DNA from: an uncultured Planctomycetaceae bacterium
GTDB lineage: Bacteria > Planctomycetota > Planctomycetia > Pirellulales > UBA1268
Direction: 5' to 3'
NCBI GenBank assembly: GCA_903885855.1
Contig: CAISKG010000313.1
Coordinates: forward strand, 1-10,864
DNA: 10,864 nt
Shown here: piece after piece, positions 1 through 6,340 of the stretch
Position numbering within the stretch: the stretch's first letter is position 1
Layout of the letters: each line of letters starts with the position of its first letter
Made by a program: the position numbers and the translations under genes
Notes under the pieces: model-generated
The model's database searches: none
What the model was told of the DNA's origin: nothing
What the model saw: only the letters and a program-made list of their open reading frames with translations

Positions 1-793
1 GCAGGATGCGGCGGCGCGCCGGCGTGGTGTGCAGCATCCAGTGGACCCACGCCCAGGCCTCGGCGTAGTGGTCCTGCGTCATCTCGCCGGCGGCGCCGAG
101 CGTCTCGAGGCGCTCGAGATCCATGCGCCACGTCCCCTCGAGGAATCGCCCCGAGAGGTGGGCGGCATGATGGACGTGGCGCCCCTGTTCGATGCGCGGC
201 AGCTCGTAGTGCTCGGCGATCCCCTCGTCGAGCCACAGCGGCACGGAGGGAACCACGGCGTGGACGTAGCCGTGCGTGGTCTCGTGGCGGAGGTCCTCGG
301 CGATCCGGTCCTGCCAGGCCGCGAACACCGCCAGCGTGGTGTCGGTCTCGATGAAGAAAGCGCGGCGCACCGGGAACGCCGGGAAATGGCGCGCGGCGAA
401 GGCGTCGTAGCGGGCCGGATCGGAGAACAGGTAGAGCCGCACCGGCTCGTCCGACACCGGCAGCCCGAGATCCTGCGACACCTCGGCACGCAGCGACTCG
501 AGCTCGCGGAACAGCCGGTGCTGCTCGGCCAGGGCGAAGTCCGCCTGGATCACCAGTTGCCCGGCGCGGACCAGACTCCGGTCGGGGACATCGTCCTTCC
601 AGCCGAAGGGCGGCGGGAAGGGGGCCTCGAGACGCCCGGCGTCGCGCACCGCGTCGTCGAGGGCGCGGAGGCCGACGAGATGGCCGCATCCCACCGCCAG
701 CACCGCGAGCACCGCCGCGACCACCGCGGCCGCCGCAGGCCGGGGGCCGGCGCGGCCCGCGGGGCGACGGCGGAGTGGGGTGGGGGGCTGCAT
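1..793 (-). CDS. Putative lipoprotein with HExxH zinc-peptidase motif (DUF1570-like), 3' end outside window
   Basis: The frame is open from an ATG at 793-791 to the window edge, giving 264 codons with the C-terminus missing. The ATG is preceded on its strand by GGAG (801-804) at 7-base spacing. The N-terminus has an Arg-rich stretch, a hydrophobic segment (about residues 20-35) and the lipobox-like LAVGC with Cys36, so a membrane-anchored lipoprotein is likely. HETTH at residues 170-174 is an HExxH zinc-binding motif, followed by WLDEGIAEHYE (187-197), which supplies a plausible third Glu ligand. This spacing resembles DUF1570-type, gluzincin-like proteins, which are frequent in planctomycetes. 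Substrate and role are unknown. It lies 116 bases downstream of the receiver-like gene on the same strand. The reading frame is well supported; actual peptidase activity is inference. Confidence 0.8.
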   Translation of the reverse strand, partial: MQPPTPLRRRPAGRAGPRPAAAAVVAAVLAVLAVGCGHLVGLRALDDAVRDAGRLEAPFPPPFGWKDDVPDRSLVRAGQLVIQADFALAEQHRLFRELESLRAEVSQDLGLPVSDEPVRLYLFSDPARYDAFAARHFPAFPVRRAFFIETDTTLAVFAAWQDRIAEDLRHETTHGYVHAVVPSVPLWLDEGIAEHYELPRIEQGRHVHHAAHLSGRFLEGTWRMDLERLETLGAAGEMTQDHYAEAWAWVHWMLHTTPARRRIL

Positions 794-909
794 CGATCGG
801 CTCCGGCGGGGGCGGGATGGTAGCCGGCGCGGGACGGGCATCCCAGGCCAACTCGGCTGCCTTTTTCCCGTCCCTTCGCCCGGCGTCGGGGCCGCTCCCG
901 CCACGCCGG

Positions 910-1782
910 TCAGGCGGCGTCGCGACGGCGGACGAGGCCCTCGAGGGTGCCCGCCAGCGGCTCGAGCGCCACCGGCCGGGCGAGGATCGCCGCCGCGCCG
1001 GCGTCGCGCGCGGCCCCGGCGACGTCGCCGCGCGGGAAGGAGTCGAGAATCACCACGGCCGCACCGGGGCGGTTGGCGACCAGCAGCCGCAGCCATTCGA
1101 TGTCGTCGGGGAGGAGCCGGACGGCGTCCCACAGCACCGTTCCCGCGGCGCCGTCGATGGCCGGCCGGGCCGCGATCTGGCCGCTGACGGCGTAGCCGAG
1201 GGTGGCCACCAACCCGGCCAATCCCTCGAGCGCGACCTCGTCGCGGCCCACCACGGCCACCGGCCCGCGGCCCCCGCGGCGCGGGCGCGCCGCGGCGAAG
1301 GAGGGCGCGTCGAGGAGCCGGTCCTCGCGGCGCGCGGTGGGGGGCAGGCCCAGCGAGCCGGCCGCGCCGGCGTCGAGATCGGCGAACCAGGCCGCCAGGC
1401 GGCCGGCGATGTCGTGCCAGGCGATCTCCTCGACACCGGGGAGGAGGGGACCGCTACGCCTCCGGCCGTCGCCGAGGCTGCCCGCCACGGAGACGACGCG
1501 GGCCAGCGGCCAGCGGCGCGACAGCGCGAGCACGCGGGCCGGCGTCCAGGACGTGGTGCGATCGTGGGCCAGGAGGATGCACAGCGGCGGGTCGGGCACC
1601 GCGTCCGGCCCGTCGGCGGGCAGGTCGTCGACGGCCAGGAGCGACGCGCCACCGAGCGCCGCGACCGACTCGCGGGCGAGCGTCAATTCCGGGCCGGCCA
1701 CCCCGCCCGCCCAGAGGACCCGGCGCCGCGCGGGGCACGCGTGCGGCAGCGTGAAGGCGACGGCAGGAAGGGGGGCGGTCAC
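910..1782 (-). CDS. Receiver-like regulatory protein with substituted active site
   Basis: 290 residues from a GTG at 1782-1780, preceded by GAGG at 6-base spacing. An in-frame ATG at 1959 would add 59 residues of low-complexity Pro/Arg sequence and is less credible. The C-terminal part (about 173-287) has the layout of a CheY-type receiver: VAVVGRDE at the first strand and acidic pocket, Asp219 in VLWDA at the phospho-acceptor position, Ser248 in VILDSFP at the switch Thr/Ser, and LARPV at the fifth strand. The usual Lys of KP is Arg269, and the double-Asp pocket is reduced. The N-terminal half (about 20-135) contains ILLAHDRTTSW, PLARVVSVAGSL and LPGVEEIAWHD, which I recall as resembling a conserved region of planctomycete receiver-like proteins. 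No DNA-binding or kinase domain is visible. It is divergent from the MurE-like gene. Function unknown; phosphorylation is doubtful. Confidence 0.7.
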   Translation of the reverse strand: MTAPLPAVAFTLPHACPARRRVLWAGGVAGPELTLARESVAALGGASLLAVDDLPADGPDAVPDPPLCILLAHDRTTSWTPARVLALSRRWPLARVVSVAGSLGDGRRRSGPLLPGVEEIAWHDIAGRLAAWFADLDAGAAGSLGLPPTARREDRLLDAPSFAAARPRRGGRGPVAVVGRDEVALEGLAGLVATLGYAVSGQIAARPAIDGAAGTVLWDAVRLLPDDIEWLRLLVANRPGAAVVILDSFPRGDVAGAARDAGAAAILARPVALEPLAGTLEGLVRRRDAA

Positions 1783-1911
1783 AGGCGGCCTCGCCGGGGG
1801 CGTGGTGGCCGTTTTGCAGGCCCGCGGCGCGAACGGTACCGGAAACGGCGGGGGCGCGGCAAGACGGGATGGCTGCGCCGACCGGCCGCGCGACGTGCGT
1901 GGAGGACGGGG

Positions 1912-1939
1912 TTGACCCGCGCGGGGCGCCGCGCACAAT
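1912..1939 (+). promoter_or_regulatory. Predicted sigma70-type promoter for the MurE-like gene
   Basis: TTGACC (1912-1917) matches the -35 consensus at five of six positions. CACAAT (1934-1939) matches the -10 consensus at four of six. The spacer is 16 bases. The element sits in the 276-base divergent gap upstream of the MurE-like start and would give a leader of about 110 bases. In such GC-rich surroundings the AT-containing -10 stands out. A similar element precedes the MurB homologue. Confidence 0.5.
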
Positions 1940-1995
1940 GCTCGTCGCGCCGGGGTCATGGATGACCGCCGACGGCGGGACGGGGGACGCGGCGG

Positions 1996-2027
1996 CCGCT
2001 CCTCCCCGGGGCAACCGGGGGCTGCGG
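1996..2027 (+). other. Hairpin in the leader of the MurE-like gene
   Basis: Two paired segments are visible: CCCCGG (2004-2009) with CCGGGG (2015-2020) around a GGCAA loop, and CCGC (1996-1999) with GCGG (2024-2027), separated by a small internal loop. It ends 20 bases before the ribosome binding site AGGAGG (2048-2053), so it would be transcribed. It may be only a chance GC-rich fold; no riboswitch class is recognised. Confidence 0.3.
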
Positions 2028-2058
2028 CGGATCGACGCACGATCGGCAGGAGGCCATC

Positions 2059-3594
2059 ATGAAGGGGAAGTTTTCCCGGCGCGGCGGCGCGGAGACGTCG
2101 GCGACGCCCACCTCCGACGGATCGCGGATTCCCGACGAGGCCGCGGGGGGCGTGCGGCTCGCGGCGCTCCTCCCGGGGGCACGGTTCGTGGGCTGCGACG
2201 ACCTCGTCGTCCGCCGGATCACCGACGACCCCGACGCCTGCCGGCGCGGCGACGTGTTCGTCGCGGTCGCCGGCGACGACGGCGACGGCCACGACCGCGC
2301 CGGCCGCGCGATGCGCCGCGGCGCCGCCGGCGTCGTCGCCGAGCGCATGATTCCGACGTTCGGCACGCCCCTGTGCCTCGTCCCCGACGCGCGCCATGCA
2401 CTGGCGCGCATCGCCCAGGCGCTCCATGGCGACCCGGCCACGCGTCTGCGGGTGATCGCGATCACCGGCACGGCGGGCAAGACGACCAGCGCCTGGCTCA
2501 CCGCCTCCGTGCTCGCCGAGGGGGGGCTGCACGTGGGCGTGCTCTCCGACCTCGGCTGCCTCGACGGCGACGGCGGAGCCCCGGCCGACTCGGAGTACCG
2601 CTCCCCCCTGGGACTGGCCGGATGGCTGGGGCGCTGCGCCGCGACGGGCTGCTCCCACGTGATCGTGGAGGTGACCAGTGCCATGCTCGCGGCCGAGACG
2701 CTCGCCGGCGTGCCCTGCGACACGGTCGTGGTGACGAACCTCGGCCGGGCCCATCTCGACCGCCACGGCAGCGCCCGGGCCTACCGGGCGATCACGGGCC
2801 GGATCGTCGACGCCCTCGACGACCGCGGAGCGCTCGTGGTCGATGTCGACGACCCGCGCGCCGCCCGCCTGGCGGCGCGCCGGGGGGGCGGACGGGTGGT
2901 GCCGGTGGGGCTGCGGCGCCAGGGCACGCTCGGCGCGGTGCCCCTGGAACGCGGCCTCGACGGCCAGACCTTCCTCCTGCGGCATGCCGGTGATTCGGCG
3001 GTGGTGTCGGTGGCGACGCCGGTCGCGTCGTACGTGCGCGACAGCCTGGCCGCGGCCGCGGTGGGGCTGCGGGCGGGGCTGCCGTTGTCCGTGGTCGCCC
3101 GCGGGCTCGAGGCGGCCGGGGCCATTCCCGGACGGCTCGACCGCATCTGCCGGGGGCAGGACGCGCACGTGTTCGCCGACTGCCCCACCAGCGGTCGGGC
3201 GCTGGCGACGACGCTGGCGGGCCTGCGACGCCTCACGCGCGGCCGCCTGTGCCTGCTCGTCGAGGAGCCGGCGCTGCGGCGGTTCGGCGACCCGCGCCGC
3301 TTCCACGACCGCGCCGCCAGGTGGTGCGACGAATGCCTGACGGTGCCCGCGGACGTGCTCGACGCCGAGGCCGGCAGCCGGCCGCTGGCGGCGTACGCCC
3401 GGATCGACCGCCTCCTCGCCGGCCTCGGCGCGGGGGACTGCGTCCTCGTGGTCGGCCGTCCGCTGCCGGGAGGTGGCGATCCGGGGGACCCCGATCCCGG
3501 CGAGCCCCGGATGCCGCTGGCGGTGCTGGTGGACGCCTGGATGCAGCTGGCACACCCGGCCGCCGCGCCGTTCCCGGGCCGGCGGGCGGCGTAG
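2059..3594 (+). CDS. MurE-type Mur ligase homologue, probable pseudoenzyme
   Basis: 511 residues, about the normal MurE length. The ATG follows AGGAGG (2048-2053) at 5-base spacing. The three-domain Mur layout is recognisable: an N-terminal domain (about 31-128), a central ATPase domain beginning with TGTAGKTT (136-143), and a C-terminal domain from about 355 (IPGRLDRI). Canonical MurE joins diaminopimelate or lysine to UDP-MurNAc-Ala-Glu using ATP. Here many signature positions differ: the P-loop GTNGKTT Asn is Ala139; EVSSHAL is EVTSAML (204-210); DHLDYHG is AHLDRHG (231-237); the carbamylated-Lys position appears to be Thr246; the GxHNxxN region reads VASYVRDS (322-329); DYAHTPD is DCPTSGR (374-380); and the GGDRD and DNPR motifs are absent. 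The core P-loop Gly-Lys-Thr remains, so nucleotide binding is possible. Homology is firm; loss of ligase activity is a strong inference. The symbol is withheld for that reason. It is followed by MurB and FtsQ homologues. Confidence 0.9.
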   Translation: MKGKFSRRGGAETSATPTSDGSRIPDEAAGGVRLAALLPGARFVGCDDLVVRRITDDPDACRRGDVFVAVAGDDGDGHDRAGRAMRRGAAGVVAERMIPTFGTPLCLVPDARHALARIAQALHGDPATRLRVIAITGTAGKTTSAWLTASVLAEGGLHVGVLSDLGCLDGDGGAPADSEYRSPLGLAGWLGRCAATGCSHVIVEVTSAMLAAETLAGVPCDTVVVTNLGRAHLDRHGSARAYRAITGRIVDALDDRGALVVDVDDPRAARLAARRGGGRVVPVGLRRQGTLGAVPLERGLDGQTFLLRHAGDSAVVSVATPVASYVRDSLAAAAVGLRAGLPLSVVARGLEAAGAIPGRLDRICRGQDAHVFADCPTSGRALATTLAGLRRLTRGRLCLLVEEPALRRFGDPRRFHDRAARWCDECLTVPADVLDAEAGSRPLAAYARIDRLLAGLGAGDCVLVVGRPLPGGGDPGDPDPGEPRMPLAVLVDAWMQLAHPAAAPFPGRRAA

Positions 3595-3617
3595 CAGGCC
3601 GTGGACGGGGTGATCCA

Positions 3618-3633
3618 CCGCCGGATGCGGCGG
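3618..3633 (+). terminator. Possible terminator-like hairpin after the MurE-like gene
   Basis: CCGCCG (3618-3623) pairs perfectly with CGGCGG (3628-3633) around a GATG loop, 24 bases after the stop codon. No T-run follows, so intrinsic termination is uncertain. A separate promoter just downstream makes a transcript boundary here plausible. Confidence 0.3.
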
Positions 3634-3673
3634 GAGGCACCCTGAGCGACGGTGGCGTCGACGGGGCGCCCGA

Positions 3674-3706
3674 CGTGGAAACGGGGCATGGATGTCGTTT
3701 TCCACG
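3674..3706 (+). repeat. Inverted repeat in the gap between the Mur homologues
   Basis: CGTGGAAA (3674-3681) and TTTCCACG (3699-3706) are perfect 8-base inverted arms with a 17-base spacer. It lies about 25 bases upstream of the predicted -35 of the MurB homologue, a position suitable for an activator or repressor site, or for a transcribed hairpin of the upstream message. No T-tract follows. Confidence 0.35.
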
Positions 3707-3731
3707 GCCGGCCGGCCGGGCGGGTTCGCCG

Positions 3732-3761
3732 TGGACGCGCCGCGGCGCCCGGGGGCACAAT
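3732..3761 (+). promoter_or_regulatory. Predicted promoter for the MurB homologue
   Basis: TGGACG (3732-3737) keeps four bases of the -35 consensus. CACAAT (3756-3761) is identical to the predicted -10 of the MurE-like gene. The spacer is 18 bases. The leader would be about 65 bases. The 238-base gap between the two Mur genes supports an independent promoter for murB-ftsQ. Confidence 0.4.
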
Positions 3762-3832
3762 GGCGATCCGCGCGGATGGACGACACCGGTGCCCGCCCCC
3801 GCGCCAGAGGCCGCCATCGGCAGGAGGTGTGC

Positions 3833-4741
3833 GTGGGGCGAGGTGAAGCGACGGGGGCTGGAGCGTCGCCGTTCGACGATCTCGGCGTGGCGGTCGGGGA
3901 GGGGGAGCCTCTCGCGCACCACACCTGGCTGGGGATCGGCGGCCCCGCGCGATGGTTCTGCGAGCCGGTGGACGCCGCGGCGCTGTCGCGGATCGTGCGC
4001 CGCTGCCGCGAGCGGGCGATTCCGCTGCGCGTCATCGGCGGTGGCACGAACGTCCTCGTCCCGAGTGCGGGCTTCGACGGGATGGTGGTGCGCCTCTCCG
4101 CGCCCGCCTTCGGCGCCGTCGCCGTGGAGCGGCCCGGCGTCGTCGCCGGGGCCGGGGCGAAGCTCGTGCACGTGGTGTCGGCGGCGGTGCAGGCGGGGCT
4201 CGGCGGCCTCGAGACGCTCGTCGGGATCCCGGGCACGGTGGGCGGGGCGCTCGTCGGCAACGCCGGCGGCCGGGGTGGAGACATCGGCGACCGCGTGGCG
4301 GCCGTCACGGTCATGCTCGCCGACGGGGAGGTGGTGGAACGCCGCGGCGCGGAGCTGGCGTTCGGGTCGCGCTGGAGCAACCTCGACGACGTGGTGGTGC
4401 TCGGCTGCCGCCTCGACCTCGACGAGGAGGATCCCGACCTGCTCACCAAACGCATGCAGAAGCGCTGGATCGTCGACCGGGCCGAGCAGCCCGCGGGGGT
4501 GCGCAGCGTGGCGATGATGTTCAAGGATCCGCACGGCGCGACCGCCGAGGCGCTCGTGGCCCAGGCGGGGGGGCGCGACATCCGCGTCGGCGAGGCCGCG
4601 GTCCATTCGCCGCGGTCCAACTTCGTCGTCGCCCATCCGGGCTGCACGTCGGAGGACGTGCGGATGGTGATCGAACAGGCCCGGGGCCGGGTCCGCGAGA
4701 GGGTCGGCGTCGACCTCGCGCTGCAGATCGAGTCGTGGTGA
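3833..4741 (+). CDS. MurB homologue (UDP-N-acetylenolpyruvoylglucosamine reductase fold) lacking catalytic residues
   Basis: 302 residues from GTG 3833-3835, preceded by AGGAGG (3822-3827) at 5-base spacing, the same spacing and local sequence as the MurE-like gene. The frame is open upstream to an ATG at 3692, but that extension covers the predicted promoter. FAD-binding signatures are present: HTWLGIGGPARWF (30-42), VIGGGTNVLV (67-76) and GIPGTVGGAL..GNAG (131-145). The substrate Arg is kept (Arg180 in FGSRWS) but the usual Tyr before it is Ser179. The catalytic Ser or Cys in the GS/CxFKNP motif is Met228 (SVAMMFKDP, 225-233). The C-terminal LELEI-type ending reads LALQIESW, so the catalytic Glu appears to be Gln298 and the preceding Glu Ala296. 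Canonical MurB reduces UDP-GlcNAc-enolpyruvate with NADPH in the cytoplasm. Homology and FAD fold are clear; reductase activity is doubtful. FtsQ follows after 17 bases. Confidence 0.9.
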   Translation: MGRGEATGAGASPFDDLGVAVGEGEPLAHHTWLGIGGPARWFCEPVDAAALSRIVRRCRERAIPLRVIGGGTNVLVPSAGFDGMVVRLSAPAFGAVAVERPGVVAGAGAKLVHVVSAAVQAGLGGLETLVGIPGTVGGALVGNAGGRGGDIGDRVAAVTVMLADGEVVERRGAELAFGSRWSNLDDVVVLGCRLDLDEEDPDLLTKRMQKRWIVDRAEQPAGVRSVAMMFKDPHGATAEALVAQAGGRDIRVGEAAVHSPRSNFVVAHPGCTSEDVRMVIEQARGRVRERVGVDLALQIESW

Positions 4742-4758
4742 CGTTGCCGGGGTGAGCC

Positions 4759-5628
4759 ATGAACGACGCTCCGCGCCGCCGCACGGCGGGCGCCGCCGTC
4801 GCGCGGGAGAACGCGGCCGAGGCCGCCCCGCCTCCGCGCTCGCGCGCGGGCCTGGGAGCGGTGGCGGTGCTCCTGGTGGCCGCCGGCGTCGGTGCCGCCG
4901 TCTGGCCGCGCGTGGCCGCGCTCGTGGCCGGGAGGGAGGAGGCGATCCTCGTCCCGGCCGCCATCGAGCTGCGCGGCAAGGCCCCGTGGGTGAAGGCCGA
5001 CATCCGCGCCGAGGCGCTGCGCGCGTCGAGCCTCGACCAGCCGCTTCCCCTCCACGACCCGGAGCTGCCGGTGCGGCTGGCACGGGCCTTCGACATGCAT
5101 CCCTGGGTGCGCCGCGTGGTGCGGGTGGACGTGCGGCACCCCGCGGCCGCCACGGTGGAGGTCGAGTGCCGCGAGCCGGTGGCCATGGTCGGGGTCGACG
5201 GCGGGCTGCTGGCCGTGGACGCCGAGGGGCACGTCCTTCCCAGTGCCGACTTCACCGCCGAGTCGGCGGCCGGGTATCCGCGGCTCACGGGAATCGTGTC
5301 GAGTCCGCAGGGCCCCGAGGGGGCGCTGTGGGGCGACGCGGCGGTCGAGGAGGGGGCCACGCTGGCCCGCGTCATCGGCCCGGAATGGGTGGCCCTGGGG
5401 CTGGTGGAGTGCCGTCCGGTGGCGACCGATCCGCCGCCCGGCGCGGGGCGCGCGTGGGAGCTCGTCGACGGGGAGGGGCGCGTGATCCGGTTCGGCTCGG
5501 CCCCGGGCCGCGAATCCGCCGGAGAGCCGTCGGCCGCCGCGAAGGTGGCCCGCCTGCAGGCGCTGGGCGCCGGCGGCGACCGCGGCGCCGCGATCGATCT
5601 CTCGGTGGCCGGGGGCACGGGCTCCTGA
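4759..5628 (+). CDS. ftsQ: FtsQ-like cell-division membrane protein with POTRA-like domain
   Basis: 289 residues. The ATG is 17 bases after the MurB stop, with GGGGTGAG just upstream, so the two genes are probably cotranscribed. The layout is that of FtsQ/DivIB: a charged Ala/Pro-rich cytoplasmic tail (1-30), one transmembrane segment (about 31-49), then a POTRA-like region (about 66-141) containing HPWVRRVVRVDVRHP (114-128) and CREPVA (137-142), which match the typical NPWV..A.V.R..P and ERxPVA pattern. A beta-rich extracytoplasmic part follows (LLAVDAEGHVL, 150-160). FtsQ links early and late divisome proteins in other bacteria; its role in planctomycetes, most of which lack FtsZ, is unclear. 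The gene ends 39 bases from the convergent hydrolase. The family call rests on layout and motifs, not on a profile search. Confidence 0.75.
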   Translation: MNDAPRRRTAGAAVARENAAEAAPPPRSRAGLGAVAVLLVAAGVGAAVWPRVAALVAGREEAILVPAAIELRGKAPWVKADIRAEALRASSLDQPLPLHDPELPVRLARAFDMHPWVRRVVRVDVRHPAAATVEVECREPVAMVGVDGGLLAVDAEGHVLPSADFTAESAAGYPRLTGIVSSPQGPEGALWGDAAVEEGATLARVIGPEWVALGLVECRPVATDPPPGAGRAWELVDGEGRVIRFGSAPGRESAGEPSAAAKVARLQALGAGGDRGAAIDLSVAGGTGS

Positions 5629-5667
5629 TCGGGCCTGCCCGCGGGCGCGCTGCCGCCGCTCGGCCGC

Positions 5668-6216
5668 CTACGCGTGGGCGGGCGGCTCCTTCACCAGCGC
5701 CTGCACCGCCTTGAACGCCGGGTGCTCGGCGGTGCGGCACCACTCGAAGAGGATGGCCTCGGTCGTGGTGGGGATCGCTCCGGCCCCCTCGAGGCGGCGG
5801 AGGGCCGTCTCGTGGTCGATCGCATGACGGGCCGCGACGGCGTCCACCGGCACGAACACCACCACGCCCCGGGCGAGGAGATCGAGGACGGTGTTGGCGA
5901 TGCAGACGTGCGTCTCGAGGCCGCACACCACGACGGCGGCCGCGCCCCCGAGATCCCCCTCCAGGCACGGGCTGCAGGCGGCGCTGAAGGCGAGCTTCGC
6001 ATCCGCCGGGGGGAGGAGGGGGCGGAGTCGGGCGTCGGTGGGGCCGAGGCCGCGCGGATACTGCTCGGTGACCACCGACCGCACCCCCAGGAGCCGCGCC
6101 GCCTCCGCCAGACGCGCGACCCGGGCCACGAGCCCGTCGGCCCCGGGGATCACGGGGAGGAGCCGCTCCTGGACGTCGATCACGGCCAGCAGCGAGGTGG
6201 AAGGGTCGAGTCGCAT
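5668..6216 (-). CDS. Isochorismatase-family cysteine hydrolase (ISOC1/YcaC-like)
   Basis: 182 residues from the ATG at 6216-6214, which has GGAG at 6-base spacing. An ATG six bases earlier (6222) abuts that GGAG and is the less likely start. The family triad is visible: Asp14 (VIDVQE), Lys74 (DAKLAFSA) and Cys105 (GLETHVCI). TEQYPRGLGPT, the cis-peptide region before ETHVC, and the C-terminal TTTEAILFEW and HPAFKAVQALVK are typical of the ISOC1/2 branch, whose substrates are poorly known. Complete single-domain protein of normal length, probably cytoplasmic. The genes around it (ftsQ convergent, acyltransferase divergent) do not suggest a pathway. It should not be read as a true isochorismatase of siderophore synthesis. 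Confidence 0.88.
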   Translation of the reverse strand: MRLDPSTSLLAVIDVQERLLPVIPGADGLVARVARLAEAARLLGVRSVVTEQYPRGLGPTDARLRPLLPPADAKLAFSAACSPCLEGDLGGAAAVVVCGLETHVCIANTVLDLLARGVVVFVPVDAVAARHAIDHETALRRLEGAGAIPTTTEAILFEWCRTAEHPAFKAVQALVKEPPAHA

Positions 6217-6264
6217 CGGCATCTCCAGGGAATCGCGAGTCTACCAGCGGCGGCCGCTCCGAAC

Positions 6265-6294
6265 TTGCCCGCGGCGGGTGAAATCGGCTATCTC
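6265..6294 (+). promoter_or_regulatory. Candidate promoter for the acyltransferase gene
   Basis: TTGCCC (6265-6270) and TATCTC (6289-6294) with an 18-base spacer lie in the 124-base divergent gap, 46 bases before the start codon. A short GC hairpin, GGCGGC/GCCGCC (6301-6316), follows in the leader. Moderate match only. Confidence 0.3.
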
Positions 6295-6340
6295 CTCCCC
6301 GGCGGCGCCCGCCGCCACGGGCCCCGGCGGAGCACCATCG

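Noticed and set aside
29..823. A 264-codon open frame on the plus strand at the left end
   Set aside because: It is the shadow of the minus-strand HETTH lipoprotein, which has a signal segment, ribosome binding site and metallopeptidase motif.
3692..3832. A longer MurB homologue starting at ATG 3692
   Set aside because: The added 47 residues have no family counterpart and cover the predicted promoter; GTG 3833 has the better ribosome binding site.
910..5232. A 1,440-codon open frame on the minus strand running antisense to the whole Mur/FtsQ block
   Set aside because: Only its last 290 codons (910-1782) look like protein. The rest is Arg/His/Pro-rich and lies opposite clear Mur and FtsQ homologues, an effect of extreme third-position GC.
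5629..5667. GC-rich palindromic bases between the convergent ftsQ and hydrolase genes as a shared terminator
   Set aside because: Only the short palindrome GCCCGCGGGC is visible, with no usable loop or T-tract.
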